Source: Terrisporobacter othiniensis (GTDB lineage Bacteria; Bacillota; Clostridia; Peptostreptococcales; Peptostreptococcaceae). Taken from it: DNA of 64,000 bases. Below, piece after piece: positions 18,041 to 29,312 of the stretch. The stretch is taken from positions 82,137 to 146,136 of the forward strand of contig NZ_JWHR01000112.1 of NCBI RefSeq assembly GCF_000808015.1, written 5' to 3'. Within the stretch, counting starts at the first letter, position 1. Each line of letters starts with the position of its first letter. The notes under the pieces were generated by a model. That model had not been told where the DNA came from and ran no database searches. It saw only the letters and a program-made list of their open reading frames with translations. Position numbers and translations under genes: made by a program.

Positions 18041-19489
18041 TTATTGAAATTTAGCCTTTTCCCATAGTTTATCCATTTCTTCCAATGTCATTTCTTCCAA
18101 TGTCTTATTCATTAATTTAGCATTATCCTCTATAAATTTAAATCTTTTTATAAATTTTTTACTAGTTAGGTTTAATGCTTCTTCAGGATCAACTTGCAAA
18201 AATCTAGCCAAATTTACTATTGAAAATAATAAATCGCCTAACTCTTCCTTTATGTATTTTATATTCCTTGATTTACATTCGTCAAGTAGTTCTTTATATT
18301 CTTCTTCAACTTTTTTACAAACATCGCCAATATTGTCCCAATCAAATCCTACTAGGGAAGCTTTATGTTGTATTTTTTCTGCTTTAGTTAGAGCCGGCAA
18401 AAATTGCGGAATCCTTTGTAACCCCTCAGTCACACTGGTTTCACCTTTTTCCTTCTTTTTCAGTTCTTCCCATGTTTTATCAAATTTATTCATATCTAGC
18501 TCAACATTTTCAAAAACATGCGGATGTCTGTGTATTAACTTGTTACAAATACTACTTGAAACATCTCCTAAATTAAAAAATCCTTCTTCTTCTCCTATTT
18601 GACAATGGAATATAACTTGTAAAAGTACGTCTCCCAGCTCTTCAATTAATTCATCAATATCATCATTATCAACAGCTTGTACTACTTCGTAAGCTTCTTC
18701 AATTAGATATTTTTTTAAAGTCTGGTGAGTTTGTTTTGCATCCCATTCACAACCTGATGGACCTCTAAGTTTTTTCATTATATTTTGCAAGTCATGAACT
18801 GTATTATATAATTTTTTATCACTCTTTGGTATGTATAAACTTGTTAAGTAACTAAATAGTTCAGGTTGTCTATCAAGTTCATATAATTTTACATAAGCCT
18901 TACTTTCTAATTCTTTTATTCCTGCACCAACTACTATGCAAACTTCTTGTTCATCATCGTAATGTTCCATTAATTTTAATTTAACATTTGATGCAATAAA
19001 AGGATCATATATTTGCGTTATTATAGTATTTGTATTTATATCTATATAAGACTCTTCTAATTCAAAAGCATCTAATAATTTAAATCCTTCTGCTGGGTCA
19101 ACCCCTAAGTAATTGTACATAGCATCTACAAAGCTCATAGAAGGGATTATATCCAATTCTAAGTTGTTTTGTATACATAAACCTTCTATAATGCTTACAG
19201 TCTTCTCTGCCACGCGAGGATGACCTGGTACAGCGTATACTAAGTCTTCACTCTTACCTTTTTCTACTATAAATTTCGCAATTTCTCCATATACTTCTTC
19301 AAAATTCTCTTCTTTTTCATAAAAATAATCTAGAGCAGTATATTGAATTTTTTCTTGTAACTGCTCTACAGTTGGATGTTTCTTAGTTCTTAAATAAACA
19401 TTAGAACTAGTACTTAAGGCATCTAATGCACCTTGACTAATCAAAGAATAATCTCCAGGTCCTAGTCCTACAATAGATATTTTTCCCAT
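18041..19489 (-). CDS. mazG: tetrapyrrole methylase-like/MazG fusion protein (YabN)
   Basis: Two-domain protein of 482 residues: an N-terminal SAM-dependent methyltransferase-like domain (about 1-210, with GKISIVGLGPGDYSLIS) and C-terminal MazG domains (about 220-482, with RGPSGCEWDAKQTHQTL and the EEAYEVVQA/EELGDVLLQ metal motifs repeated once more as EEEYKELLDE/EELGDLLFS). MazG hydrolyses nucleoside triphosphates to monophosphates. I start at the ATG at 19489 after AGGAG; an open frame runs 13 codons further up. Bacillus yabN has the same fusion and position. Confidence 0.93.
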   Translation of the reverse strand: MGKISIVGLGPGDYSLISQGALDALSTSSNVYLRTKKHPTVEQLQEKIQYTALDYFYEKEENFEEVYGEIAKFIVEKGKSEDLVYAVPGHPRVAEKTVSIIEGLCIQNNLELDIIPSMSFVDAMYNYLGVDPAEGFKLLDAFELEESYIDINTNTIITQIYDPFIASNVKLKLMEHYDDEQEVCIVVGAGIKELESKAYVKLYELDRQPELFSYLTSLYIPKSDKKLYNTVHDLQNIMKKLRGPSGCEWDAKQTHQTLKKYLIEEAYEVVQAVDNDDIDELIEELGDVLLQVIFHCQIGEEEGFFNLGDVSSSICNKLIHRHPHVFENVELDMNKFDKTWEELKKKEKGETSVTEGLQRIPQFLPALTKAEKIQHKASLVGFDWDNIGDVCKKVEEEYKELLDECKSRNIKYIKEELGDLLFSIVNLARFLQVDPEEALNLTSKKFIKRFKFIEDNAKLMNKTLEEMTLEEMDKLWEKAKFQ

Positions 19490-19563
19490 GATTTTTTCTC
19501 CTATATACGATGATAAGATTATATACATTAATATAATCTTATCATCTATTTATATACTATCTT

Positions 19564-21177
19564 CTATTTCATTAATTTAAGTTTTCTTAAAATCGAGTAA
19601 ATTTTTTCACCTTTTGGTAAAGTTAAAATTTCATCTTTTCTAATTCCACCTATTCCTAATAACACTAATCCATAAACAACCCCACCAATAGCTATTGATA
19701 CTAAAGTTGATAATGAATTACCTAAGAAACCTACTATAAATCCATATGATAATTTAACAACTACATACATTGTTATAACTGTTATCAATGGTTTTATAAC
19801 GAATTCTTTTGGTGATAATCTTAATTTTAGATGTTTCTTTATATACATAAACTCTATTATAGATGCTACTGCATATGCTGACAAAGTACCTATTCCAGAA
19901 CCTATTATATTTATTGATGGTATACCTGTTAATACATAACTTATTACTACTTTAAATACCATACCTATAGCTAGAGCTATAACAGGCATCATAGGTTTTC
20001 CCATCCCCTGTAGTATACCATTTTGTGCATATATTAAACCTAAAAATACTGCACATGGAGACACTACAAATAACATGGTTCCAAGAGTTGCTGGTTCAGC
20101 AGGGTATAATAGCTTCATTATCGGTCCTGAAAGAGCTGCAAATCCAAATGTAGCTGGTAAAGTAACTAATAATATAGTCTTTAATCCTGTCTTAGCTTCT
20201 TTTCTTACTCTTTTCATTTGCTTTAATGCATAAGCTTCTGAAATAGATGGTACTAAACTCATACCTATTGCTTGATCTATAACTACAAGTAAGTTTACAG
20301 TTGATATTGCCATTCCTGATAATTGACCAAGTAGAGAATTGGCTTGTTCTATATTAAATCCAGTTTCTGTAAGTCTTCTTACTACTATTACACTATCTAC
20401 CATATTTACTAATGGCATTACACATGCACCAATACTTATAGGTATAGCAACATACAATAATCTTTTTAATATAGTTCCTGTACTTTCAACCTTTATATGC
20501 TTACTTTGAGCTATTTCAGCTTTTCTAGATTTACTACTTCTTAAATATATGTAAATTAAAAATACAGCAGATGCGAATCCACCTATTGCAGCCCCTAGTA
20601 CTCCACCAGCAGCTCCCATTTGCTCTCCAAAGTTTTTCATAAGCATATATGCCAATAATAATCCTAATACTACCCTGAAAAACTGTTCAATTATTTGAGA
20701 AATAGCTATTTTAGACATTTCTCTTCTTCCTTGGAAATATCCTCTATAAGAAGACATCAAAGGAACAAATAACAATGCGGGAGAAATAGCAATTAATGCT
20801 GCATATGCTCCACTATTTTTCAACAGTACTGTAGATATAAAATCTGCACCAAAGAAGAAAAATGAAAATGATATCAATCCAGTAATAAATAAAACTGTAT
20901 ATGATATTCTAAATGTTTTATTTGCCCCTCCAAAATCCCCTACAGCTCTTTGCTCTGAAACTAGTTTTGCTAGTGCAGTCGGAAACCCTGCCGTAGCTAA
21001 CGTTAAGAATAAAGTGTACACTGGATATACGGCTTGATAATATCCTAATCCCGTTGAACCAATTATGTTTCCCAGAGGGATTCTAAAAAATGCTCCCATT
21101 ATCTTAACAATTATACCTGCCATTCCAAGTATAAGTGCACCTTTTAAAAACGATTCTTTATGTGCGTTATTGTTCAT
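19564..21177 (-). CDS. spoVB: SpoVB/YabM-type polysaccharide flippase
   Basis: Membrane transporter of the MOP/MATE-like flippase superfamily; SpoVB-type proteins move lipid-linked peptidoglycan precursors for spore cortex or cell wall. The 537-residue protein has about 14 hydrophobic segments and the family motifs near the N-terminus (GSTGLGYYQAVYPVY). It lies between spoVT and mazG exactly where Bacillus has yabM, so YabM is the closest positional equivalent; several paralogues usually exist in clostridia. Confidence 0.87.
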   Translation of the reverse strand: MNNNAHKESFLKGALILGMAGIIVKIMGAFFRIPLGNIIGSTGLGYYQAVYPVYTLFLTLATAGFPTALAKLVSEQRAVGDFGGANKTFRISYTVLFITGLISFSFFFFGADFISTVLLKNSGAYAALIAISPALLFVPLMSSYRGYFQGRREMSKIAISQIIEQFFRVVLGLLLAYMLMKNFGEQMGAAGGVLGAAIGGFASAVFLIYIYLRSSKSRKAEIAQSKHIKVESTGTILKRLLYVAIPISIGACVMPLVNMVDSVIVVRRLTETGFNIEQANSLLGQLSGMAISTVNLLVVIDQAIGMSLVPSISEAYALKQMKRVRKEAKTGLKTILLVTLPATFGFAALSGPIMKLLYPAEPATLGTMLFVVSPCAVFLGLIYAQNGILQGMGKPMMPVIALAIGMVFKVVISYVLTGIPSINIIGSGIGTLSAYAVASIIEFMYIKKHLKLRLSPKEFVIKPLITVITMYVVVKLSYGFIVGFLGNSLSTLVSIAIGGVVYGLVLLGIGGIRKDEILTLPKGEKIYSILRKLKLMK

Positions 21178-21291
21178 AACTTACCTCCATATTATTTATA
21201 TAACAAACTTTAATATATCATATCTATATCAGTATATTCAATAACTTAAGATTTTTTAATTATTTAGAAAACAAATTTTTTAAAATATTAA

Positions 21292-21312
21292 AGGCCCTTA
21301 TAATAAGGGCCT
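21292..21312 (-). terminator. spoVT terminator
   Basis: Near-perfect palindrome AGGCCCTTATAATAAGGGCCT; on minus followed by TTAATATTTTAAAAAA. It starts 10 bases beyond the spoVT stop. Confidence 0.75.
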
Positions 21313-21321
21313 AATAATAAT

Positions 21322-21861
21322 TTATTGTACTTGCTTTCCTAAAAAGCTAGTTGCAATTTTTAGAATTTTTTCTATGTCTTCAGAGAAGACTTCATTCTCT
21401 TTTGTAACTACTGAAATTGAACCTATACAATCTCCTGAATCACTTATAATCGGCATAATAATCTGACCGCTATATGGAGTAGAATCATCTTTGTGTAAAG
21501 GTATCATTTTATTATCGTTAGCATGTTTAACTACTCTATTTTCAATTAATTGCTCTAATTCATTACTTATACTTTTTTCTTTATAATCTTTTTTAGGTAA
21601 CTTAGATACCGCTATTATAGAGTCTAAATCTGTTACTACAACACCTTGACCTAATATTTCACCTAAAGTTTCCGCATATTCTTGTGAGAATTCGTTTAAT
21701 TCTCCTATTGGAGAGTACTTTTTAAGGATTACTTCTCCGTCTTTAGCTGTAAATATTTCTAAAGGATCTCCTTCTCTTATTCTAAGGGTCTTTCTAATCT
21801 CTTTAGGAATAACAACTCTTCCTAGGTCGTCTATTCTTCTAACTATTCCTGTAGCTCTCAT
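21322..21861 (-). CDS. spoVT: stage V sporulation protein T
   Basis: Forespore transcription regulator that modulates sigma-G genes. The 179-residue protein has an N-terminal AbrB swapped-hairpin DNA-binding domain (MRATGIVRRIDDLGRVVIPK at 1-20) and a C-terminal GAF-like domain (55-178). The spacing from GGAGGG to ATG is long (12 bases). Upstream on minus there is CATATTA, similar to the -10 of sigma-F/sigma-G promoters, but I could not find a convincing -35. Length matches the family. Confidence 0.94.
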   Translation of the reverse strand: MRATGIVRRIDDLGRVVIPKEIRKTLRIREGDPLEIFTAKDGEVILKKYSPIGELNEFSQEYAETLGEILGQGVVVTDLDSIIAVSKLPKKDYKEKSISNELEQLIENRVVKHANDNKMIPLHKDDSTPYSGQIIMPIISDSGDCIGSISVVTKENEVFSEDIEKILKIATSFLGKQVQ

Positions 21862-21935
21862 TTATTAATTAATCCCTCCATTACTGTCTTTAATATGTAT
21901 ATATTTTTACCATTGATAAGAAAAATATACAAAAA

Positions 21936-21963
21936 AAGCTATATCCTAAATTGGACATAGCTT
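21936..21963 (-). terminator. terminator after the foldase gene
   Basis: Arms AAGCTATATCC and GGACATAGCTT (one mismatch) with a 6-base loop, followed on minus by TTTTTTGT. Confidence 0.7.
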
Positions 21964-21969
21964 ATTATA

Positions 21970-22962
21970 TTAAAATTTAGCAGATTTTACAATATCTTCT
22001 TTTTCTTCTATCTTAGAATCTTTCTTAAGTTTTTCAACATACTCAGTGTATTTTTCACTTGCTAGTGTGCTCTTTATTTGATCTTTTACATCATCATATG
22101 TTTCTTGTTTGTCGACTCTATCTGTAACCTTTATTATATGATAACCATATTGTGTTTCTACTAGATCAGATATTTCTCCTGGTTTCATAGAAAAAGCTGC
22201 ATCTTCGAATTCAGTTACCATTTGATTTCTACCAAATGTTCCTAAATCTCCACCACTTGATGCTGATGCATCTTGAGAATATTCTTTTGCAACCTTCGCA
22301 AAATCTTCTCCAGCCTTAACTTTAGCAAGAGCCTCCTCTGCCTTTTTCTTAGCTTCTTTTTTCTTTTCAGCTGATAATTCTTTACCCTTATCATCTTGAG
22401 TTTTTAATAATATATGAGAGGCTGTTACAGTATCAGTATAGAAACTTTTTTTATTATCTTCATAATATTTTTTCATATCCTCTTCTGATATTTTTGTATC
22501 TTTCTCAAATTTTTCTTGTAAGTTGCTGTTAGCTAAGTCTCTTGCAAATTGGAATTTTAAAAACTCTTCATCTATTCCCATCTTTTTAAGTTCTGCTTGG
22601 TAATCAGCATCATCTTTTGTAGTTTCATTAAAACTATCTATTTGCTCTTGTATTTGTTTATCTGTAGGCGCAACCTTTTCTTTTTCTGCTTGTTGATAGA
22701 TAACTTCAGAACCTATCATTGTTTGAAGTACCATGTCTCTTAATGTATCTTCATACGTTTTACCTTTTTCTATTTCAGTAGACCAAATATCACTTCCATA
22801 GTAAGATTCCATTGATGATTTGTTTAAAGCTAATAATTTTTCGTAATTTCCTAAAGTTATGTCTTGTCCATTTACAGTTGCAACTGCTTTTTTGTCTGCA
22901 CTACATCCTATTAATGACATTGTCATCATTAAACACAGGATTAAAGTAAATATTTTTTTCAT
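21970..22962 (-). CDS. prsA: PrsA-type lipoprotein foldase, parvulin peptidyl-prolyl isomerase
   Basis: Extracytoplasmic lipoprotein that helps exported proteins fold. The 330-residue protein begins [20 protein letters not shown], a signal peptide with lipobox LIGC, has a SurA-like helical N-domain, then a parvulin domain (about 180-290) with [22 protein letters not shown] and GYHIIKV motifs. The start at 22962 follows GGAGAGG; an upstream in-frame codon would add five residues. It is two bases from the mfd stop, so the two are co-transcribed. Confidence 0.92.
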   Translation of the reverse strand: MKKIFTLILCLMMTMSLIGCSADKKAVATVNGQDITLGNYEKLLALNKSSMESYYGSDIWSTEIEKGKTYEDTLRDMVLQTMIGSEVIYQQAEKEKVAPTDKQIQEQIDSFNETTKDDADYQAELKKMGIDEEFLKFQFARDLANSNLQEKFEKDTKISEEDMKKYYEDNKKSFYTDTVTASHILLKTQDDKGKELSAEKKKEAKKKAEEALAKVKAGEDFAKVAKEYSQDASASSGGDLGTFGRNQMVTEFEDAAFSMKPGEISDLVETQYGYHIIKVTDRVDKQETYDDVKDQIKSTLASEKYTEYVEKLKKDSKIEEKEDIVKSAKF

Positions 22963-22978
22963 AAAACACCTCTCCAAA

Positions 22979-25900
22979 TTAATTATTTAATTTTAACATT
23001 TTTTCTAATAGTTCTTCTAATTCCTTAACAATTTTGTGACCCATTGTTTCTTTTGTTTTGTATCTAGTTAAAGGGTATAAAATTATCTCATTCTTAACTT
23101 GTCTTACTTTTTCTATTTTAAGTTTTTTGCACATAGATTTTATATAGGCAATATTTAATAATGTTTCTACAGGCTTAGGTATATCAGAAAATCTATCTTC
23201 AAGTTCATATTGCACTTCTGCTAAATCATCTTTATTTTCTATGCATGCAATTTTCTTATACATTTCTAATTTTATTAATTCATCATCAATATAATAATCT
23301 GGAATATATGCATTAACACTTAAATCAATTTCAACTTCCACTTCTTCAACTATAGGTTCTCCTTTAACCTTTCTTATGGCATCGTTTAACATTTTAACGT
23401 ATAAGTCATATCCAATAACCGCCATATGTCCATGTTGTTGGGATCCTAATATATTTCCTGCACCTCTAATTTCTAAGTCCCTCATTGCTATTTTAAACCC
23501 TGATCCAAATTCTGTAAACTCCTTGATAGCTTTTAGTCTTTTTTCAGCTACTTCACTTAAAACTTTGTCTTTTTCATACATTAGATACGCGTAACCTTGT
23601 CTAGAACTTCTTCCAACCCTACCACGTAACTGATATAGTTGTGCTAATCCCATTTTATCTGCATCATAAATTATCATAGTATTTGCATTGGAAATATCCA
23701 TTCCTGTTTCAACTATTGTTGTACAAACCAAAACATCATATTCCTTATTTAGGAAATCTATTATGATATTTTCCAGCGCTTTTGCAGTCATTCTACCATG
23801 AGCAACAGCTACTCTAGCATCTGGTACTAATTCTTGTACTTTAGACGCAATTCTTTCAATTCCTTCTACTCTGTTATATACAAAGAATACCTGACCACCT
23901 CTAGCTAACTCTCTTTCCACCTCGTCTTGTATAATACTTTCTTTAGCTTCTGTAACATAAGTTATAACAGGGTGTCTTTCTTGTGGTGGATCTTCTATTA
24001 CGCTCATATCTCTAATTCCACTAAGAGACATGTGTAGTGTTCTCGGAATAGGCGTTGCTGATAAAGTTAATACGTCTACAGTATTTTTTATTTTCTTTAA
24101 AGATTCTTTGTGTTTAACCCCAAATCTTTGCTCTTCGTCTATAACTACTAATCCTAGTTTAGGTAGATCTATATCTTTTGAAACAATCCTGTGAGTTCCT
24201 ATTAAGATATCAACTAATCCTTTTTTGGCATCTTCTATAATTTGCTTTTGTTGTTTTGGAGTTTTAAATCTACTTAAGACTTCTACTCTTAATGGATAGT
24301 TTTCAAATCTTTCTTTAAAGGTATTGTAATGCTGTTGGGCAAGAATTGTAGTAGGAACTAGTACAGCAACTTGTTTTCCATCCATACAAGCCTTAAAAAT
24401 GGCTCTGATAGCCACTTCTGTCTTACCATATCCAACATCTCCACAAACTAACCTATCCATTACCTTGGAAGATTCCATATCTTTTTTAGTTTCTTTTATT
24501 GCTTTTAATTGATCTTCTGTTTCTTCATGAGGGAATAAGTCTTCAAATTCTTTTTGCCAAATGGTATCCTTTGAGAATTTAAATCCTTTAACTTTTTCTC
24601 TTTTAGCATAAAGTTCTATAAGATCTTTTGTCATATCTTCTATTTCTCGTTTAACCTTAGCTTTTGCTCTAGTCCATTCACTAGTTCCTAATTTATTTAA
24701 TTTTACTCTTTCAACATCAGCACCAATATATTTTTGTACCTTGTCCATTTGGTCAATAGGTACATAAAGGTTGTCTCCACCTTGATAAATTATTTTAATA
24801 TAGTCTTTCTTGATTCCATTTACTATAACTTGCTCAATACCCGTATATCTACCTATACCGCTATTTTCATGAACAACATAGTCTCCTATATTTAAATCTA
24901 AAAAAGAATCAATCTTTTGTCCATTTTTATTCTTTTTCTTTTTCTTCTTTGTGGAAGTTCTTTTTTGAACTCCTATTATTTCATTATCAGTAATTACTAC
25001 GAATTTAATAGATTTATATTCAAAACCTCTGCTTATATTTCCCGGGCAAATAATTATTTGAGAAGATTTAATTTCTACATCTCTATTTTTTGAAACTATG
25101 GTTTCTACATTAAACTCAAGTAAATCTTTACTTAATTTCTTTGCTCTGTCTAATGTGCTTGTAACTAATACAACTTTATTTCCATTGTATTTTAGTCTGT
25201 TTAAATCTTCTGCTAAAAGTTCTAATTTACCATTATAGGGAGGTATTTCCCTGGAATCAAAGTTAATAACTCTCTTTATATTAAACTCATTTATCTGTCT
25301 TACTAATAAAGTATTTAATAATATAGATCTATTTTCTATAAGATAACTTAAATCATTATAAGTATAAATTAACTTACCTTGGCTTTTTAGGGCTAATCCC
25401 CTTTCCAAGTTTACTTTGTAATTATCTTTAAATTCTTCAAAGTAATTCTCACATTTTTCCTTAAGTCTAGTAACATCTTGGGTAAAAATCACTGCATCTT
25501 CATCTAAGTAAGTAAAGATACTTTTATTTTCCTGAGGATAAATATAATCAATGTAGTTTTCTACTCCTTCAAAATAAGTTTTACTTGATATCTTATCGAT
25601 ATTAGAAATAGCATCATCATCTGTATTGTCATTAATTTCTTTTTTCAGGTTTTTTACTATTTTATCCAATTCCTCAGGATATATAAACTCTCTTGAAGGT
25701 GTTATTACAATTTTTTTTATTTTTTCTATAGACATTTGTGAGAACACATCAAAAGTTCGTATAGAATCTACTTCATCATCAAATAATTCCATACGAATAG
25801 GGTTAGTGTACTCTAGAGAAAAAATATCTATGATTCCACCTCTTATGCTAAATTGACCAAATCCTTCTATTTTGGAAACTCTTTCATATCCTAAATTCAC

Positions 25901-26371
25901 AAGGGTATTAGTTAATTTTTCTATATCAACAGTATCTCCAACTTTGTAAGTTATTACATTGTCTATCAATACTTTCTTCGGTATATATTTTCTTAAAATA
26001 GCTTCAGCAGAAGTTACTACAATAACTTTTTCTCCCTTAGCTAATTTAAACAATGTCTTTAATTTTTTTGCTTCTTCTCTTCTGTCCTTTGCATCTAAAT
26101 GATAAAAATAAATATCTTGACTTGATAGATATTCTACCTTTCCCTTAATATAGCCATCTAAATCTTCATAAACTTTCTTTGCTTCTAAATCACTATTGGC
26201 AATAAAAAGGATTTGTTTTTTTAATTCTTTAAATACGGAATAAGCTATATGTGGCTTTTGCATAGGTAATAATCCATTAACTAATGCTGCACCATCACTT
26301 TCCTCAATATAGCTTATAACTTCCTTATATTCATTTAAATTTTGCAAAGGATATAATAATACATCCTTCAT
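22979..26371 (-). CDS. mfd: transcription-repair coupling factor
   Basis: ATP-dependent translocase that dislodges RNA polymerase stalled at DNA lesions and recruits UvrA. The 1130-residue protein has the UvrB-like N-terminal domains, a CarD-type RNA polymerase-interacting domain (about 485-550, [20 protein letters not shown]), and an SF2 helicase with Walker [21 protein letters not shown] box and RGRVGRS motif, ending in a TRCF domain. A Lys-rich run ([12 protein letters not shown]) precedes the CarD domain. It lies between pth and prsA; synteny with Bacillus is conserved. Confidence 0.96.
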   Translation of the reverse strand: MKDVLLYPLQNLNEYKEVISYIEESDGAALVNGLLPMQKPHIAYSVFKELKKQILFIANSDLEAKKVYEDLDGYIKGKVEYLSSQDIYFYHLDAKDRREEAKKLKTLFKLAKGEKVIVVTSAEAILRKYIPKKVLIDNVITYKVGDTVDIEKLTNTLVNLGYERVSKIEGFGQFSIRGGIIDIFSLEYTNPIRMELFDDEVDSIRTFDVFSQMSIEKIKKIVITPSREFIYPEELDKIVKNLKKEINDNTDDDAISNIDKISSKTYFEGVENYIDYIYPQENKSIFTYLDEDAVIFTQDVTRLKEKCENYFEEFKDNYKVNLERGLALKSQGKLIYTYNDLSYLIENRSILLNTLLVRQINEFNIKRVINFDSREIPPYNGKLELLAEDLNRLKYNGNKVVLVTSTLDRAKKLSKDLLEFNVETIVSKNRDVEIKSSQIIICPGNISRGFEYKSIKFVVITDNEIIGVQKRTSTKKKKKKNKNGQKIDSFLDLNIGDYVVHENSGIGRYTGIEQVIVNGIKKDYIKIIYQGGDNLYVPIDQMDKVQKYIGADVERVKLNKLGTSEWTRAKAKVKREIEDMTKDLIELYAKREKVKGFKFSKDTIWQKEFEDLFPHEETEDQLKAIKETKKDMESSKVMDRLVCGDVGYGKTEVAIRAIFKACMDGKQVAVLVPTTILAQQHYNTFKERFENYPLRVEVLSRFKTPKQQKQIIEDAKKGLVDILIGTHRIVSKDIDLPKLGLVVIDEEQRFGVKHKESLKKIKNTVDVLTLSATPIPRTLHMSLSGIRDMSVIEDPPQERHPVITYVTEAKESIIQDEVERELARGGQVFFVYNRVEGIERIASKVQELVPDARVAVAHGRMTAKALENIIIDFLNKEYDVLVCTTIVETGMDISNANTMIIYDADKMGLAQLYQLRGRVGRSSRQGYAYLMYEKDKVLSEVAEKRLKAIKEFTEFGSGFKIAMRDLEIRGAGNILGSQQHGHMAVIGYDLYVKMLNDAIRKVKGEPIVEEVEVEIDLSVNAYIPDYYIDDELIKLEMYKKIACIENKDDLAEVQYELEDRFSDIPKPVETLLNIAYIKSMCKKLKIEKVRQVKNEIILYPLTRYKTKETMGHKIVKELEELLEKMLKLNN

Positions 26372-26385
26372 GATAGCCCTCCTAA

Positions 26386-26949
26386 TTATTTTCCGTTAAA
26401 TTTATTCATTGATAAATCTATGTCTTCTCTAATAATGCAATCTATTGCTTTAACTGCTTTTTCCAAACCATCTTTTAAATCTGCTTCCTCTTCCTTACTA
26501 AATCTAGAAAGAACAAAGCTTGCTAAATCTCTTCCTGGCTCTGGCTTAGAAACGCCAACTCTAACTCTTGGGAAATCTGTTGTTCCTAAACATTTTACAA
26601 TAGATCTCATTCCATTATGAGTTCCACCGCTACCTTTTTTTCTTATTCTTATTTTACCAACATCAAGATCTATATCGTCATAAATTACCACAATGTTGCT
26701 TGTTTCAACTTTATAAAAATTATATATTTCAGCTAAAGATTCTCCACTAAGATTCATATATGTTATAGGCTTCACAAGAACAACCTTCTCAGTTCCTACT
26801 CTACCTTCTCCTATTAAAGCTTTGTGCTTCATTTTAGTTACACTTATTCCATATTCATCCGCTAAAATATCTATTACATTAAATCCTACATTATGTCTTG
26901 TATTCTCATATTGCTTACCCGGATTCCCCAGGCCTACTATTATATACAT
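26386..26949 (-). CDS. pth: peptidyl-tRNA hydrolase
   Basis: Recycles tRNA by cleaving peptidyl-tRNA dropped from ribosomes. The 187-residue protein shows the signature [20 protein letters not shown] (3-22) with catalytic His at the RHN, plus [15 protein letters not shown] [11 protein letters not shown] and [12 protein letters not shown] motifs. It is 14 bases before mfd, in the usual order. Confidence 0.96.
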   Translation of the reverse strand: MYIIVGLGNPGKQYENTRHNVGFNVIDILADEYGISVTKMKHKALIGEGRVGTEKVVLVKPITYMNLSGESLAEIYNFYKVETSNIVVIYDDIDLDVGKIRIRKKGSGGTHNGMRSIVKCLGTTDFPRVRVGVSKPEPGRDLASFVLSRFSKEEEADLKDGLEKAVKAIDCIIREDIDLSMNKFNGK

Positions 26950-26961
26950 TATTATCCTCCT

Positions 26962-27606
26962 TTATAGATTTCTACTTAGAATGTCAAAATATAAATTAAT
27001 TATATCTTTTTGTGTTAATATTATTAAAATTGTAGCCAAAGATATAAATGGCGTAAAAGGAATTGATGATTTTATAGATTTTTGTTTTCTCAGAAGTACA
27101 TATCCTCCATAAATACTAGCCAACATAAATGATAAAAATATCATATATAAACAGTACTTATCTCCAAGTACAAAAGTACATAGTCCATAAAAACCTATAT
27201 CACCATCTCCCAGTGATTTTGTTACTTTTGCCAAAATATATGATAGTATAATACCTATAAATAATCCCTTTAGGTGACTCATTAAGTTAACATTTAGCTC
27301 TTTGTTCAATAAAAAAATAACACTCTGCATAATTATACCACTAAGTATTGTTATATCATATACATAAGTTGTTTTAAAATCAATTATTGAGACCATTGTT
27401 AAAAAAGGAATTAACAGCATGTAGCTTACAGTCTGCATGCTTAACTCATACTTAGTATATATTAAAATGGGTATTATCATGTTTGGTAAAAATATTAATA
27501 TCTTGTTGCTTAAATTTTTATCCATGGAATTGTCTAATCCGTAGATGATTTTTTCTGAAATATAGGATAAAATAATAAAAATTATTAGTATTGTAAAATA
27601 TATCAT
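26962..27606 (-). CDS. type IV prepilin peptidase (A24), N-terminal domain missing
   Basis: Membrane aspartyl peptidase predicted to cleave leader peptides of type IV prepilins. The 214-residue protein has about six membrane spans and both catalytic aspartate sites: IDFKTTYVYD near residue 77 and the GxGD motif LGDGDIG near 133. The N-terminal methyltransferase domain with CxxC zinc motifs, present in full-length PilD, is absent, so it is a short peptidase-only form. It stands 12 bases upstream of pth and about 260 bases downstream of pilT. Confidence 0.82.
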   Translation of the reverse strand: MIYFTILIIFIILSYISEKIIYGLDNSMDKNLSNKILIFLPNMIIPILIYTKYELSMQTVSYMLLIPFLTMVSIIDFKTTYVYDITILSGIIMQSVIFLLNKELNVNLMSHLKGLFIGIILSYILAKVTKSLGDGDIGFYGLCTFVLGDKYCLYMIFLSFMLASIYGGYVLLRKQKSIKSSIPFTPFISLATILIILTQKDIINLYFDILSRNL

Positions 27607-27734
27607 AGTTTATTTTTGTAATAATAGTATGTTTTTTGCCCCAATATTAAATACGACTTTCATCGATATTTTTCCTTTGATATTTAAGTATTTAATATTA
27701 TCGTTTTTTATTTCAAGTTTTATACATATTTAAA

Positions 27735-27757
27735 GGGGATAACAAAAATGTTTCCCC
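27735..27757 (-). terminator. hairpin after pilT, possible terminator
   Basis: GGGGATAACA / TGTTTCCCC pairs with one bulge in the 258-base gap between pilT and the peptidase gene. The tail on minus (TTTAAATATG) is weak. Nothing else in this gap is supported as coding. Confidence 0.4.
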
Positions 27758-27865
27758 ATTTCAACTTACATTTATACTGTTGTTTATAATATAATAATCA
27801 TCAAATAATTATATAAAATTCATATACCAATTAATAATATTTTCCCCATTTATATTTTATCATCT

Positions 27866-28927
27866 CTAATAGTAACTACCTACACATTTATTAACATAGT
27901 CAAAATCACTACATCTGCTAAGAGCAATTTCCTTAGCAATCCTACCTTGTTGATATAGTTTGATTAAGTCTTGATCCATAGTATGCATACCCTTACTAGT
28001 TCCTGTTTGAATAGTATTTTGAATCTGATAGGTTTTATTTTCTCTTATCAAATTTCTTATGGCCGGTGTTGCCATCATCACTTCTGTAGCTGCCACCCTA
28101 CCATTTCCATCAGCCGTTGGTAGCAATTGTTGAGATATTACCCCTTCGCATACTGTTGATAATTGTGTCCTTATCTGTTGCTGTTGCTCTGGAGGAAAAT
28201 TATCTATTATCCTATCAATAGTCTTTGCCGCTCCTATAGTATGTAGTGTAGAGAATACTAAGTGACCAGTTTCGGCTGCTGTAAGTGCTATTGATATAGT
28301 TTCTGGGTCTCTCATTTCACCTATAAGAACAACATCTGGATCTTGACGTAGAGCAGCCCTAAGAGCTGAGTTAAACGATTTTGAATCACTTCCTATTTCC
28401 CTTTGATTTACTATGCTCGTTTTGTGATTATGTACGTATTCTATTGGGTCTTCTAACGTTATTATGTGAGCTTGTCTATTTTCGTTTATCATGTCTATTA
28501 AACTTGCTAAGGTTGTAGATTTACCACTTCCTGTTGGACCTGTTACAAGGACTAGTCCTTTGTATTTTTCTGTGAAAGCTTTTAGTGTTTCTGGTAGGTG
28601 TAACTCATCAAATTTAGGTACTTTTGCGTTAATCGTTCTTATTGCCAGCGCATAGTCTCCTTTTTGTTTATAGGCGTTTACCCTAAAACGAGTTCTATCT
28701 TCTAGTGATGCTGAAAAGTCTAGTTCTCCTATACTTTCTACTATTTTAAATCTGTCTTCTCCAGCTATTTCTTCTACCATTTCTTTTGTATCTTCTTTTG
28801 TTAGTATGATGTCAGATAGTTTTATAAATTTTCCTTTTATCCTTGCCATTGGAGATGAATCAGTTGTGATGTGTATATCTGATGATCCTAGGTTTACGGC
28901 TTCTTTTAATAAATTAAATATATTCAT
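27866..28927 (-). CDS. pilT: type IV pilus retraction ATPase PilT
   Basis: Cytoplasmic hexameric ATPase that powers pilus retraction. The 353-residue protein has a PAS-like N-domain and the ATPase core with Walker A GPTGSGKST (131-139), the Asp box ITLEDPIEYVH, Walker B VLIGEMRD and the His box TAAETGHLVFSTLHT. The C-terminal AIRNLIRE segment is the PilT hallmark. ATG follows AGAGGTAAC. No pilin, PilB, PilC or PilM-O gene is adjacent in this window. Confidence 0.93.
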   Translation of the reverse strand: MNIFNLLKEAVNLGSSDIHITTDSSPMARIKGKFIKLSDIILTKEDTKEMVEEIAGEDRFKIVESIGELDFSASLEDRTRFRVNAYKQKGDYALAIRTINAKVPKFDELHLPETLKAFTEKYKGLVLVTGPTGSGKSTTLASLIDMINENRQAHIITLEDPIEYVHNHKTSIVNQREIGSDSKSFNSALRAALRQDPDVVLIGEMRDPETISIALTAAETGHLVFSTLHTIGAAKTIDRIIDNFPPEQQQQIRTQLSTVCEGVISQQLLPTADGNGRVAATEVMMATPAIRNLIRENKTYQIQNTIQTGTSKGMHTMDQDLIKLYQQGRIAKEIALSRCSDFDYVNKCVGSYY

Positions 28928-29077
28928 TTGTTACCTCTTTTATTATTTTTTTATTTAAGTACTTGTATTCTATCCATGATGCACTTTATATAAACCACTA
29001 TTGTTTTTATATATTAAGTTTACTTGTTAATAAATCAAAAGGAGCTACTACTAATATTCATATGTTATCTATTGATA

Positions 29078-29128
29078 CTAATCATTATACGAATATAAAC
29101 CTTTGTCATCTTTCTTCTTATTAAACAT
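29078..29128 (-). other. 16-codon micro-ORF with strong ribosome binding site
   Basis: AGGAGG lies six bases before ATG at 29128; the frame reads MFNKKKDDKGLYSYND and stops. It is the only coding-like signal in the 399-base gap between prs and pilT. It may be a leader peptide, a micro-protein or the remnant of a lost gene. No family is recognised. Confidence 0.3.
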
Positions 29129-29191
29129 CACTTTCCTCCTGAAGTTTAATATAATAATCTATACTATTTTACATTTTATACTCAAGCACCA

Positions 29192-29229
29192 TAATACTTT
29201 AAATTATTTATATATAATTTAAAGTATTA
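29192..29229. repeat. AT-only perfect inverted repeat
   Basis: Arms TAATACTTTAAATTAT (29192-29207) and ATAATTTAAAGTATTA (29214-29229) pair over 16 bases around TTATAT. No T run follows, so it is not an ordinary terminator. Confidence 0.6.
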
Positions 29230-29276
29230 TCACTTATACATATAAAAATCCCATTTAAATTAACTCATTTGATAAA

Positions 29277-29312
29277 AAAAGAGATATTAATCTCTCGATT
29301 AATATCTCTTTT
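29277..29312 (-). terminator. prs terminator
   Basis: Perfect 16-bp arms AAAAGAGATATTAATC (29277-29292) and GATTAATATCTCTTTT (29297-29312) with loop TCTC; it lies 14 bases beyond the prs stop and has a T-rich tail on minus. Confidence 0.85.
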
